A stretch of 64,000 nt of DNA from Verrucomicrobiaceae bacterium (lineage in GTDB: Bacteria; Verrucomicrobiota; Verrucomicrobiia; Verrucomicrobiales; Verrucomicrobiaceae): the NCBI GenBank assembly GCA_016713245.1, contig JADJPM010000004.1, positions 682,001 through 746,000 of the forward strand, written 5' to 3'. How positions within the stretch are numbered: the first letter of the stretch is position 1; each line of letters opens with the position of its first letter. Both the position numbers and the translations under genes were made by a program. Positions 42,964-51,258 of the stretch are shown in pieces. The notes beneath the pieces were generated by a model. It was not told the DNA's origin. It searched no databases and worked only from the letters and a program-made list of their open reading frames with translations.

Positions 42964-43749
42964 ATGTCCGCCCGCCCGCTTCACCTGCTGGCCTGCTTCG
43001 CTTGGATGGCGATCAGCGCTTGCTCCACGTCTCTTCGTTCCCAGCCTCCAGCGTTCACCAACAGCCTTGGCATGCGTTTTGCCGAGTTGCCAGTGGGCCA
43101 AGGGAAAGTGCTGTTCGGCTGTGAGGAGGCACAGCGAGGTCATCTGGCGCTTTTCCAACGTCTCCCTTCGCCGCCTGCTACAGAAGCGGCACTGCCTGCC
43201 TCGAATGTGAGTTGGAAGGAGGCAGTGGCCTTTTGCGATTGGCTCACGCGGCTCGAACGCGAAAAAGGGCTCATCAAGGCGAGTCAGCGTTACCGCCTGC
43301 CCACCGATCATGAGTGGAGCTGCGCCGCAGGCATTGGGCAGCTCGAAAATGCCCAAGCCACGCCGGAGGCCAAATCGAACAAGCTGGAAGGTGTTTTCCC
43401 CTGGGGCCGTGCATGGCCGCCACCGCAAGGTGCGGGGAATCTTTGCGGTCGGGAGTCGCAGGACGATTTCCCCGAAAACTTCATCGCAGACTACGATGAC
43501 GGGCTTTCCGGCGGAAAGCTCAAGGCACGAGCCTCCGAGGCGAACGCCTTTGGCATCCATGATTTGAGCGGAAACCTTTGGGAGTGGTGCGAGGACCTCT
43601 TTCGTCCGGGCACGAACTGGCGGGTGCTCCGCGGTGGCTCGTGGAAAAGCGCCCGCCCGCAGACGCTGCTGGCCTCTCACCGCACGCATGATCCAGATAG
43701 CTATCGCAGCGATAGCGTGGGCTTCCGCTGCGTGCTGGTGAGTGAGTGA
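42964..43749 (+). CDS. SUMF1-domain lipoprotein without FGE cysteines
   Basis: 261 residues from ATG 42964. The signal ends in a lipobox (AISAC, Cys20), so it is probably lipid-anchored. SUMF1/FGE-sulfatase fold: NSLGMRFAELPVGQG, RLPTDHEWSCAAG, GIHDLSGNLWEWCED, VLRGGSWKSARPQ, SVGFRCVLV. True formylglycine-generating enzymes have two Cys after the GGS motif; here that stretch is KSARPQTLLASHRTHD. It therefore is unlikely to activate the sulfatases in this window and may bind something else, as do many SUMF1-like proteins. Confidence 0.85.
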   Translation: MSARPLHLLACFAWMAISACSTSLRSQPPAFTNSLGMRFAELPVGQGKVLFGCEEAQRGHLALFQRLPSPPATEAALPASNVSWKEAVAFCDWLTRLEREKGLIKASQRYRLPTDHEWSCAAGIGQLENAQATPEAKSNKLEGVFPWGRAWPPPQGAGNLCGRESQDDFPENFIADYDDGLSGGKLKARASEANAFGIHDLSGNLWEWCEDLFRPGTNWRVLRGGSWKSARPQTLLASHRTHDPDSYRSDSVGFRCVLVSE

Positions 43750-43815
43750 CGCGGCGGCATGCATTGGGAAATTCGGAGATGACGCGGGCGCTTCGGCGGC
43801 CATGATCGGCGGCGC

Positions 43816-44940
43816 ATGATGAACGAGCATCTCACGGAGGCATTTTGGCAAGGAGCAGAGACGCATGTGGCATGCGCTCCGGCTGAATCTGCCGAGGGGC
43901 TGGCGGCATGGATGGAGCAGGCACATGGGCGGCAGGGCTGGTGCCTGTTTCAAACCAGCGGCACGGAGGGCCGGCAGAAGTGGGTGGCGCTGACGAAGGC
44001 CACGATGTTGATCTCGGCGAGGGCGGTGAATGCTCATTTCGCGGTGACGGCATCGGATCGTTGGCTGCTGGCGCTACCGCTGTGGCATGTGGGTGGCTTT
44101 GGCATTCTGGCGCGGGCTTTTGCGGCTGGAGTGTCGGTGGAAACGATGAGCGGCAAATGGGATGCGAAGGCTTTCGCTCTCAAAGCAGAGGAAACGGGCG
44201 CAACGCTGACTTCGCTGGTGCCGACGCAAGTGTTTGATCTGGTTTCGGCAGGTATCGCAGCGCCAAAAAGCCTCCGCGTGGTGCTCGTGGGTGGTGGGGC
44301 TTTGAGCCAGGAGGTGCGGCAGGCGGCGTTGAAGCTCGGCTGGCCGTTGAGGACGACTTACGGCATGACGGAGACGGCCTCACAAGTGGCCTCCGAGGTG
44401 GCTGAAGGTGGGCGGATGGAGGTTTTGCCGATTTGGGAGCCAGCAACGAATGCGGAAGGTGTTTTGACGATTCGAGGCCAGGCGCTGGCGAAAGGCTACG
44501 CGAGCCGTGAAGGCTCCGAATGGCGCTGGGAGTCGATCGAGACGGGAAAAGGCCTGCGCACGCGGGATCGAGTGAAACTCACGCGGGAAGGTTCGAGATG
44601 CTTTTTGCAGTTCACGGGCCGTGAATCCGGCATCGTGAAGATTCTGGGTGAGCTGGTGGCCTTGGGGCCGATTCAGGAGCGCATTGAGGCGCTCAGGCTG
44701 GAACTCCAAATCATCGCTGGCGATGCGGTCGTGTGCGATCTGCCGGATGAACGAGCAGGCTCACGTCTGGTGCTCGTCGTGAGCGGGATGTCAGCGGTGG
44801 ATGCAGCACGTTTGCGCGAGGCATTGAACCTCCACTTGCGAGCTTTTGAGCAGATTCAGTCCGTCGTGGCGCTGGCCCAGATTCCTCGAGGCGACCTCGG
44901 AAAAGTGCGGCTGGAGGAACTGAGAAGCCTGCTGGCTTGA
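43816..44940 (+). CDS. AMP-binding acyl-CoA ligase, MenE-like
   Basis: 374 residues, short for an ANL enzyme. WCLFQTSGTEGRQKWVALTK is the P-loop (A3), RTTYGMTETASQVASE the A5 motif, and GDLGKVRLEEL carries the C-terminal catalytic Lys. Size and motifs fit O-succinylbenzoate-CoA ligase of menaquinone synthesis, but no other men gene is nearby, so another small acid substrate is possible. Two tandem ATGs are available at 43816 and 43819. Confidence 0.82.
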   Translation: MMNEHLTEAFWQGAETHVACAPAESAEGLAAWMEQAHGRQGWCLFQTSGTEGRQKWVALTKATMLISARAVNAHFAVTASDRWLLALPLWHVGGFGILARAFAAGVSVETMSGKWDAKAFALKAEETGATLTSLVPTQVFDLVSAGIAAPKSLRVVLVGGGALSQEVRQAALKLGWPLRTTYGMTETASQVASEVAEGGRMEVLPIWEPATNAEGVLTIRGQALAKGYASREGSEWRWESIETGKGLRTRDRVKLTREGSRCFLQFTGRESGIVKILGELVALGPIQERIEALRLELQIIAGDAVVCDLPDERAGSRLVLVVSGMSAVDAARLREALNLHLRAFEQIQSVVALAQIPRGDLGKVRLEELRSLLA

Positions 44941-44942
44941 TC

Positions 44943-45551
44943 TTACTTCGCGGCACCCTTTTTGGCACCTTCGGAGCCGGGCAGGGGAGTGATGACGGGG
45001 CGGTCCTTCATCTCGGGGGAGATGAGCCAGCCTTTCGGATTCTTTGGATTCGGGATGAAGGAGATCAGGAAAAGCTCCTCGATCTTATCCGTGAGCGTTT
45101 CCTGGGAGGTGCGCACCACAACATGGACGTAACCTTTGTCCTTCTCAGAAGCAGCGGAGAGCACTTCGATCTTGAGCGTCTCCTTTTTGCGCAGGGTGGT
45201 CTCAGGGGCGATTTTGAGCTTCTGGTGCCAGGCGTTGCGATCAGCCACATAGAATTCCTGCGGGCTCATCTTTTCGAGCTCTTTGTAGTCCTTGGCGTTG
45301 TAGCCCTGAAGCATCGAGGCTTCGTCCGACATCGTGGGGGCGGATTTGATGATGCTCACGGTTTCACGCTGACGGCGCTCGAGGGAATCCGACACGATCA
45401 TGTCCGCAGCTGTCTTCCAGTCCTGCTCGACGACGGCGGTGAGATACTTTTTCACCAGTCCAGCGCACTCATGGTCGAGGGGGAGGACTTCCGCACGGAG
45501 GGTGGAGACGGTGGCGAGAAGGCAGGCAAAGAGGGCAAAGGACGGGCGCAT
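44943..45551 (-). CDS. Secreted uncharacterised protein
   Basis: 202 residues with a signal peptide (MRPSFALFACLLATVSTLRA). The mature part starts with helices (HECAGLVKKYLTAVVEQDWK) and continues as strands, which together resemble a DUF4878/NTF2-like fold, but that is only a shape impression. A basic C-terminal tail (GSEGAKKGAAK). Converges with the MenE-like gene (2-base gap). Confidence 0.7.
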   Translation of the reverse strand: MRPSFALFACLLATVSTLRAEVLPLDHECAGLVKKYLTAVVEQDWKTAADMIVSDSLERRQRETVSIIKSAPTMSDEASMLQGYNAKDYKELEKMSPQEFYVADRNAWHQKLKIAPETTLRKKETLKIEVLSAASEKDKGYVHVVVRTSQETLTDKIEELFLISFIPNPKNPKGWLISPEMKDRPVITPLPGSEGAKKGAAK

Positions 45552-45676
45552 GAGGGTAAGGCAAGAGCCGCGTTTCTAATGCGGCGGGGGAAGGGCGTCA
45601 AATGACGATTCAAAGCGGGAACTCTCCCGCGAAGTCTTCGTTGGACAGGCTTTTCGTTTTGCGGGTAGAGTACCGC

Positions 45677-46180
45677 ATGTTGCAAACCATCGCCGATGCC
45701 CGGCGCTTCTTCTCCCAAAACGACTGGCGCACCATCCTGGCCCGCATCCATGCCCGGGATACGCATCCGATGATCCAATTCATCAAATACGGCATCTGCG
45801 GCGTCGGGGCGCTCGTCGTGCATCAGACGATCTGGACGCTCGGCTCCATGTGGCTCTTCCCCGCCATCGACAACGACATCCCCAGGGAGGTGCGGGCGCT
45901 TCACTCCACCTACAACAACTGCTTCGCGGTGGTTTTTAGCACCCTGTTTGCCTACTACACGAACGTGCTGTGGGTCTTTGAGCAGGGGCGGCACCACTGG
46001 GTAAAGGAGTTCTTCTACTTCATGCTGGTGAGCGTCATCGGGTTTATTGCCGGATTGGCCGCCGGACCGTTCTTGATCCACAAATACGGCATCCACTCCG
46101 TCGTGGCGCAGGGCATCCTCGTCGTCGTCTCCGTGCTGGTGAATTTCTTCTGCCGGAAGTTCTTCGTCTTCAAAGGCTGA
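45677..46180 (+). CDS. GtrA-family membrane protein
   Basis: 167 residues from the ATG at 45677 (the frame is open to 45602). Four hydrophobic helices. The first starts at QFIKYGICGVGALVVHQTIW and the last ends VNFFCRKFFVFKG, both hallmarks of GtrA/PF04138. These proteins are implicated in flipping or transferring lipid-linked glucose for surface glycans. Six bases separate it from trmL. Confidence 0.87.
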   Translation: MLQTIADARRFFSQNDWRTILARIHARDTHPMIQFIKYGICGVGALVVHQTIWTLGSMWLFPAIDNDIPREVRALHSTYNNCFAVVFSTLFAYYTNVLWVFEQGRHHWVKEFFYFMLVSVIGFIAGLAAGPFLIHKYGIHSVVAQGILVVVSVLVNFFCRKFFVFKG

Positions 46181-46186
46181 GCCGCC

Positions 46187-46654
46187 ATGCTGCACGTCGT
46201 GCTTTTTCAGCCGGAGATCCCGCACAATACGGGGGCCATCGGCCGATTGTGCCTCGCCACCGGGGCGCGGCTGCATTTGATCCACCCGCTGGGCTTCAGC
46301 CTGGAGGACAAATACCTCAAACGCACCGGGCTCGATTACTGGCAGCACGTCGATGTGCGGCAATACGATGACTGGGAGGTCTTCCGAGCCGCGATGCCAT
46401 TATCGAGCGCCATTTTCTTCGTCGAGTGCGGCGGGGAAACGGACTACTGGGGTGCCGATTTCACCGACGAGGAGGTTTTTCTCGTCTTCGGGCCGGAGAC
46501 ACGCAGCATCCCGGCCTCGCTGCTCGAAAACGAACACTGGCTGCGCATTCCCATGCGGGAGGGGGGCACACGCAGCCTGAATCTCGCCACCGCGGCCGCC
46601 ATCGTGATGTATGAGGCTGTCCGCCAGCGGACCATGGTGGGCATCACGTCTTGA
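46187..46654 (+). CDS. trmL: tRNA (cytidine-34-2'-O)-methyltransferase
   Basis: 155 residues. SPOUT fold with HVVLFQPEIPHNTGAIGRLC at the start and the trefoil-knot end VFGPETRSIPASLL, RIPMREGGTRSLNLATAAAI. TrmL methylates the wobble ribose of tRNA-Leu. The protein is full length and every motif is canonical. Confidence 0.95.
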   Translation: MLHVVLFQPEIPHNTGAIGRLCLATGARLHLIHPLGFSLEDKYLKRTGLDYWQHVDVRQYDDWEVFRAAMPLSSAIFFVECGGETDYWGADFTDEEVFLVFGPETRSIPASLLENEHWLRIPMREGGTRSLNLATAAAIVMYEAVRQRTMVGITS

Positions 46655-46696
46655 CGCACGCAGCCACCTGCCGACTCTCGCCTACCTTTTTCCCTC

Positions 46697-47374
46697 ATGA
46701 GCCAAAACGCCGCGCCCCTCATCGCCACTGACGTGCATCGCACCTACCATCTGGCGGGGCATGATCTGCCGGTGCTTCGTGGTGTGGATCTGGAGGTGAA
46801 GGCGGGCGAGAAAGTCTTCCTCTGCGGCCAGTCCGGCGCGGGCAAAACGACGCTGCTTTATGTCCTCGGAGGCCTAGAGCAGCCCACGGCAGGTGATGTG
46901 CTCGTGCATGGTCGGTCTCTCTACCGCTCGCCAGCCGCCGAACGGGCGCGGATGCGCAATCAAGTGATGAGCTTCGTCTTCCAGCACTACTTTTTGCTCC
47001 CGGAACTCACCGCTCTCGAAAACGTCGCCCTGCCCGCCATGATCGGCGGCCGCAAGGCCGAGGACCGCGCTCGCGAGCTGCTTTCCAAGGTCGGCCTTGC
47101 CGAGCGCCTCCATCATCTCCCCACCGAACTCTCCGGCGGCGAGCAGCAGCGCGTGGCCATCGCCCGCGCTCTCATCAACGACCCCGGCATCATCTACGCC
47201 GACGAACCCACCGGCAATCTCGACGCCACCACCGGCACCGGCGTCATCGACATGCTCATGCAGGTCGTCGATGAGGCCAAAAAGACCCTCATCGTCGTCA
47301 CCCACGACCGCCAGCTCGCCACGCGTGGGGATCGACGCTTGCTGCTGAAAGATGGCAGGCTGGAGGAAGGGTGA
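46697..47374 (+). CDS. lolD: ABC transporter ATP-binding protein, LolD-like
   Basis: 225 residues. Walker A CGQSGAGKTTLL, Q-loop VFQHYFLLPEL, signature LSGGEQQRVAIARAL, Walker B IIYADEPTGNLD, H-loop VVTHDRQLA. The pattern of MacB/LolD ATPases, which power lipoprotein release or efflux from the inner membrane. No LolC/E-type permease lies on either side, so the partner must be elsewhere. Confidence 0.88.
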   Translation: MSQNAAPLIATDVHRTYHLAGHDLPVLRGVDLEVKAGEKVFLCGQSGAGKTTLLYVLGGLEQPTAGDVLVHGRSLYRSPAAERARMRNQVMSFVFQHYFLLPELTALENVALPAMIGGRKAEDRARELLSKVGLAERLHHLPTELSGGEQQRVAIARALINDPGIIYADEPTGNLDATTGTGVIDMLMQVVDEAKKTLIVVTHDRQLATRGDRRLLLKDGRLEEG

Positions 47375-47490
47375 GAGGTGAGATGTTAGAAGTAAGAGGT
47401 TAGACGTCTGACATCTCACTTCTCACGTCTGACCTCTCCGACACAGCGTTTTCGATCTTGAACGTTCCGCGTTGAACGCTGAACATTCGC
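47373..47490. repeat. Low-complexity, nested inverted words
   Basis: GAGAGGT (47373-47379) pairs with ACCTCTC (47432-47438), and GAGATGT (47380-47386) with ACATCTC (47411-47417), around AGACGTCT (47402-47409). Downstream, GAAC/GTTC words recur (TTGAACGTTCCGCGTTGAAC). It lies between lolD and the GH75-like gene and could fold into a long stem. Confidence 0.6.
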
Positions 47491-47493
47491 CCG

Positions 47494-49032
47494 ATGCCCC
47501 CGGAAAACTCCCCCACGCCCACCGAGACCGCTTTTCAACCGGCTGCAAGACCTCGCGGCGGCTGCATCGGCACGGTTACAAAGTTCCTCTTCTTCTCTGT
47601 GCTGCTCGTGGCGCTGCTGCTGCCCTTCACGCCCTTTGCCGGGAAGATCAAACGCGGCATCCAGCAGATCATTGAATCCGCCCGCAGCACGAAGGAGCGC
47701 ATTATCACCCGCGAAGTGCCGAAAGAGATCGTCAAAGAAGTCCCGGTCACCAAGGAAATCATCAAAGAGGTCGAAGTCGTCAAAGAAGTGCTGCCGCCGC
47801 TGCCGGACAAATACATCCCGCGCAAGGACGTGGATGTCGCCACGCTCTTCAACGGCATCACCGTCAAAACGAACCTCATCACCGAGGAAGGTAGCTTTGC
47901 CAGCCTCGAACGCCTCGATCCCGAGGCCTACAAAGCGGAGTTCCAGCTCTCCATCCGTGTGCCGAAGGCCAATCAAACCCTTCCCGAGCTGGCCCGCATC
48001 AATCCGAACCTGCCCAAGATCCTCCCCGGCCTCGAAACCATGCTTTCCACCGCCAAAGTGAGCGGCTTCTACCACAAGCTCTACCAGAGCAAAACCTCCC
48101 GCGTGCAGAACGACCTCACGCGTCTCAACAAGATCCTCGATCGGCACAACTACTACGACTGCGAAACCATCCTCGAACTCACCCACCCAACCACGCAGCG
48201 CCGCGCCCTGCTCGTGCAGAGTGAGATGGATGTCGTGGCCGACGGCTCCGATGGCGACCGCCTGCCCACGCTCGACGAGTACATCTACATGTCCGATTAC
48301 TACCAGCCCACCACCAGCTACGCCTGGCCAAAGGCCACCACGTCTCCTAATCCTCTCGTCGCCCGCTGGGAGGAGCGGCTCAAAAAAGCGAAGGACGAAT
48401 TCGCCGTCAAAGGCCTCTCCGCCGCCCGCAACCGCGAGCTGAACGCCCTCATCCAAGAACTCACCGTGCAGATCAGCGAGATGAAGGCCCGCAGCTTCCT
48501 CATCGCCGAAAAAGATCCCTTCGTCGTCATCTCCCTGCTCTTTCGAGGCTACGCCGATCAAAACAAACACACCCCGCAGATCGGCGATTACGCCTGCGTC
48601 ATTCACGAAGGCAAAATCTATCCCGCCATCTGCGGTGATTACGGCCCCAGCTACAAAATGGGCGAAGCCTCCCTGCTCATGTCGAAGACCATCAATCCCA
48701 AATCCACGCCTTACCGGCGTGGTGAAGACGATTTGAAGGTCAGCTACCTCTTCTTCCCTGGCACCGCCGAAAAGCCCAACACCCCACCCAATCTCGCTCA
48801 TTGGCGTGAACGCTGTCTCCAGCTCGTCGGCGACCTCGGTGGCATCGGCCCAGGCTACGAAATGCACACCTGGGAAGATCCCTTCAAGAAGCCGGAAGAG
48901 CCCGATGCTGCTGCCAACACCGCATCTCCCTCCAAGCCGACCGGTTCCATCACGCCACCAACTGATGCTACCAAAGCTGAACCCTCGAAAAGCGAAGTGA
49001 AGAAGGATTCGACGGCGAAGAAGACGAAGTGA
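47494..49032 (+). CDS. Membrane-anchored GH75 (chitosanase)-like protein
   Basis: 512 residues. A cytoplasmic N-terminus, one membrane helix (about 29-50), then a stalk of KEV/KEI repeats (EIVKEVPVTKEIIKEVEVVK). Residues 110-440 resemble a GH75 domain: ALLVQSEMDVVADGSDGDRL and IYPAICGDYGPSYKMGEASL correspond to the acidic, GD...GEAS pattern of fungal-type chitosanases. The DCDG signature is not exact, so the activity is uncertain. The tail is low-complexity Pro/Ser/Thr/Lys. Confidence 0.6.
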   Translation: MPPENSPTPTETAFQPAARPRGGCIGTVTKFLFFSVLLVALLLPFTPFAGKIKRGIQQIIESARSTKERIITREVPKEIVKEVPVTKEIIKEVEVVKEVLPPLPDKYIPRKDVDVATLFNGITVKTNLITEEGSFASLERLDPEAYKAEFQLSIRVPKANQTLPELARINPNLPKILPGLETMLSTAKVSGFYHKLYQSKTSRVQNDLTRLNKILDRHNYYDCETILELTHPTTQRRALLVQSEMDVVADGSDGDRLPTLDEYIYMSDYYQPTTSYAWPKATTSPNPLVARWEERLKKAKDEFAVKGLSAARNRELNALIQELTVQISEMKARSFLIAEKDPFVVISLLFRGYADQNKHTPQIGDYACVIHEGKIYPAICGDYGPSYKMGEASLLMSKTINPKSTPYRRGEDDLKVSYLFFPGTAEKPNTPPNLAHWRERCLQLVGDLGGIGPGYEMHTWEDPFKKPEEPDAAANTASPSKPTGSITPPTDATKAEPSKSEVKKDSTAKKTK

Positions 49033-49040
49033 GTTGAACC

Positions 49041-49808
49041 TCAAACGGCTAGATACTGATCGAGCGAATTCGCCACGCATTCACAGAGCAGTTGGAAGAA
49101 CGCCAGAGGCCGACCCGAGTCAGCCTCGTCGATGCTCGTGATGTAGCGTGCTCGAAGCTCCGCAGGGATGACCGTGAGCGGCAGTCCATGGCGGAGTAAA
49201 ATCCAGTTCATGAGCAGGCGGGCCGTGCGGCCATTGCCATCGTAGAAGGGATGGATTTTCACAAAGCGGTAATGCGCCTCGCCTGCAATCAGCACGGGAT
49301 CGAGAGCCGCAGATCCGATCCACTGACAAAGCTCCTGCATTTCCTCAGGCACTCGCTCGGGCCGGATGGGCTGCACTGGTGCTCCCGTCACTAAGACCCG
49401 TTCGCCGCGGTAGGTGCCCGCTCGTTCGTCGTCGATGCTCGCCATGACCAGTCGATGCAGCGTGGCGATTCCCTCTTCGCTAATGTCTTGAGATGAGGAA
49501 ACGAAGCGCTGTAGGCACTGAACCGCACGGTCATGATTGAGCGTTTCATGGATTTCCCGAAGCCGTTTGTTCCCAGCGGGCGTGATGCCTTCGTCGATGA
49601 GGAGCTGCGTTTCACGCAGGGTGAGCGTGTTTCCTTCGATAGCGGTGCTGCCGTGAGTGAGCTCGATCCGCAGCTTATGCTCCAAACTGCGGGTGAAAGC
49701 CTCCGGCAAAGCGCCCAAGGCACGCAGGCGGGCTGCTCGTTCTGCCACGGCATCGAGTTGCGGCTGGAGTTGCAGCAGCAAGTCGGGCGTGATCGCAGGA
49801 GTGAACAT
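49041..49808 (-). CDS. Fic-family protein
   Basis: 255 residues. The catalytic motif HPFYDGNGRTAR (186-197) is complete, and an N-terminal inhibitory helix motif STAIEGN (54-60) is present. Fic proteins transfer AMP or other phosphoryl groups to target proteins; the inhibitory helix keeps them off until released. No Fic antitoxin partner is needed for this class. Convergent with the GH75-like gene, with 15 bases separating it from the upstream M20 gene. Confidence 0.92.
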   Translation of the reverse strand: MFTPAITPDLLLQLQPQLDAVAERAARLRALGALPEAFTRSLEHKLRIELTHGSTAIEGNTLTLRETQLLIDEGITPAGNKRLREIHETLNHDRAVQCLQRFVSSSQDISEEGIATLHRLVMASIDDERAGTYRGERVLVTGAPVQPIRPERVPEEMQELCQWIGSAALDPVLIAGEAHYRFVKIHPFYDGNGRTARLLMNWILLRHGLPLTVIPAELRARYITSIDEADSGRPLAFFQLLCECVANSLDQYLAV

Positions 49809-49823
49809 GGGGAAGCGGATCGA

Positions 49824-51155
49824 CTAGGCCAGCTCCGCCAGCAAGGCCTGATTCAGCCGCACGCCGGCTTCGAAGTTCTCGATGGGAAAATTTTCGTTCG
49901 GCGCATGCGCCTGGCAATCCGGCAGGGCGAGCCCGAGCAGCAGGGTATCCGCCCCGAGCACGTCTTTGAAGGCCTGCACGATGGGGATGCTGCCGCCTTC
50001 GCGGATGAGGGCGAGGTCTTGATTTGGAAAAGCCTTCTTCAGCGCCCGCTGAGCTGCTTGGCCGATGGTGGAATGCGGGTCCATCAGGTAGGGCATGCCG
50101 GTGTGGCCGGGGACGATCTCAAGGCGCACGCCCGTCGGGGCGTGGGCCTTCAAATGATCGGAAACCAGTGCGAGGATGCGGTCGGGGTGTTGATCTGGCA
50201 CGAGACGGCAGGAGAGCTTCACGAAGGCTTCGCGACCGATCACCGTCTTCGAGCCTTCGCCTTGGTACCCACCGCCGATGCCATTCACTTCAATGGTGGG
50301 GCGTGCCCAGCGGCGTTCACGCTCGGTGTAGCCGGGCTCGCCAAAGAGGGAAGGGGAGCCAGTGAGCTCCAGCATCTCCGCATCGCCATTGCCGAGGGCG
50401 GCCCAGGCTTCGCGCTCCCAGTTTTGGATCTCGCGCACGCCGTCGTAAAAGCCCTTCACGGCCACGCGACCTTCCGCGTCATGCAGCGTGGCCGTCAGCC
50501 TTGCCACCGCCGTCACCGGATTCGCAATCGCGCCGCCGAAAATGCCGCTGTGAAGGTCAATCGAAGGTCCGTGAACGCGTGCTTCCAGGCAGGCGATGCC
50601 GCGCAGGCCGTAAGTGAAGGTGCCGATGCCCGGAGCGACCATGCCGGTATCGGAAATGGCCACGAGATCGCACTTTAGCTCCGCCGCATGCTGCTGGAGG
50701 AAAGGTTTCAAATTCGGGCTGCCGATCTCTTCTTCACCTTCAAAGAGCACGGTGAGGTTCACTGGTAGGTCCGCGTGCTTGGCGAGCGTTTCGGCGAGAC
50801 CTTGAACATGCGCCATGAGTTGGCCTTTGTTGTCCGTGGCACCTCGGCAGTAGATGCGCCCGTCACGGATGGTCGGCTCAAAGGCGGGTGATTTCCACTC
50901 GTGCAACGGCTCCGCTGGCTGCACATCGTAGTGACCGTAAAGCAGCACCGTGCGGCGACCAGCGAGGTGCTTGTTTTTCGCCAGCAGCACCGGATGCCCC
51001 GGCGTCTCGTGAAGGTCCGCCGTGAGGCCCATGCCGCGTAACTTTGCCTGAAGCCATTCCGCACACGCACGCACATCGGCGCGGCGGGTGGAATCGGTCG
51101 AAACGGAGGGAAAACGCAGGCAGGTGAGGAGGTCGTCGAGGCCGGGGGGATTCAT
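49824..51155 (-). CDS. M20-family dipeptidase
   Basis: 443 residues. VLLYGHYDVQPAEPLHEW and YCRGATDNKGQLMAHVQ carry the metal-ligand His and Asp, FEGEEEIGSPNL the Glu pair, and DLHSGIFGGAIANP the dimerisation domain. Zn-dependent dipeptidases of this type (CNDP-like) act in the cytoplasm. Divergent from thrC with about 100 bases between starts, which must hold both promoters. Confidence 0.92.
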   Translation of the reverse strand: MNPPGLDDLLTCLRFPSVSTDSTRRADVRACAEWLQAKLRGMGLTADLHETPGHPVLLAKNKHLAGRRTVLLYGHYDVQPAEPLHEWKSPAFEPTIRDGRIYCRGATDNKGQLMAHVQGLAETLAKHADLPVNLTVLFEGEEEIGSPNLKPFLQQHAAELKCDLVAISDTGMVAPGIGTFTYGLRGIACLEARVHGPSIDLHSGIFGGAIANPVTAVARLTATLHDAEGRVAVKGFYDGVREIQNWEREAWAALGNGDAEMLELTGSPSLFGEPGYTERERRWARPTIEVNGIGGGYQGEGSKTVIGREAFVKLSCRLVPDQHPDRILALVSDHLKAHAPTGVRLEIVPGHTGMPYLMDPHSTIGQAAQRALKKAFPNQDLALIREGGSIPIVQAFKDVLGADTLLLGLALPDCQAHAPNENFPIENFEAGVRLNQALLAELA

Positions 51156-51258
51156 GGGGGCACGCTAAAGTCGCCGCGAGGCTGTGCAACTGGAGCCTTG
51201 AATCCAGTTGCACTGGAACTCGAAAACCCGGAAGAATGCCGCCCCTTTTCCGAAGCCC

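Noticed and set aside
42964..43749. Formylglycine-generating enzyme for the two sulfatases
   Set aside because: The active-site cysteine pair is missing and the protein looks like a lipoprotein.
46697..47374. Polysaccharide exporter ATPase serving the island
   Set aside because: Motifs are LolD/MacB-like, no permease is adjacent, and the gene is about 8 kb from the island.
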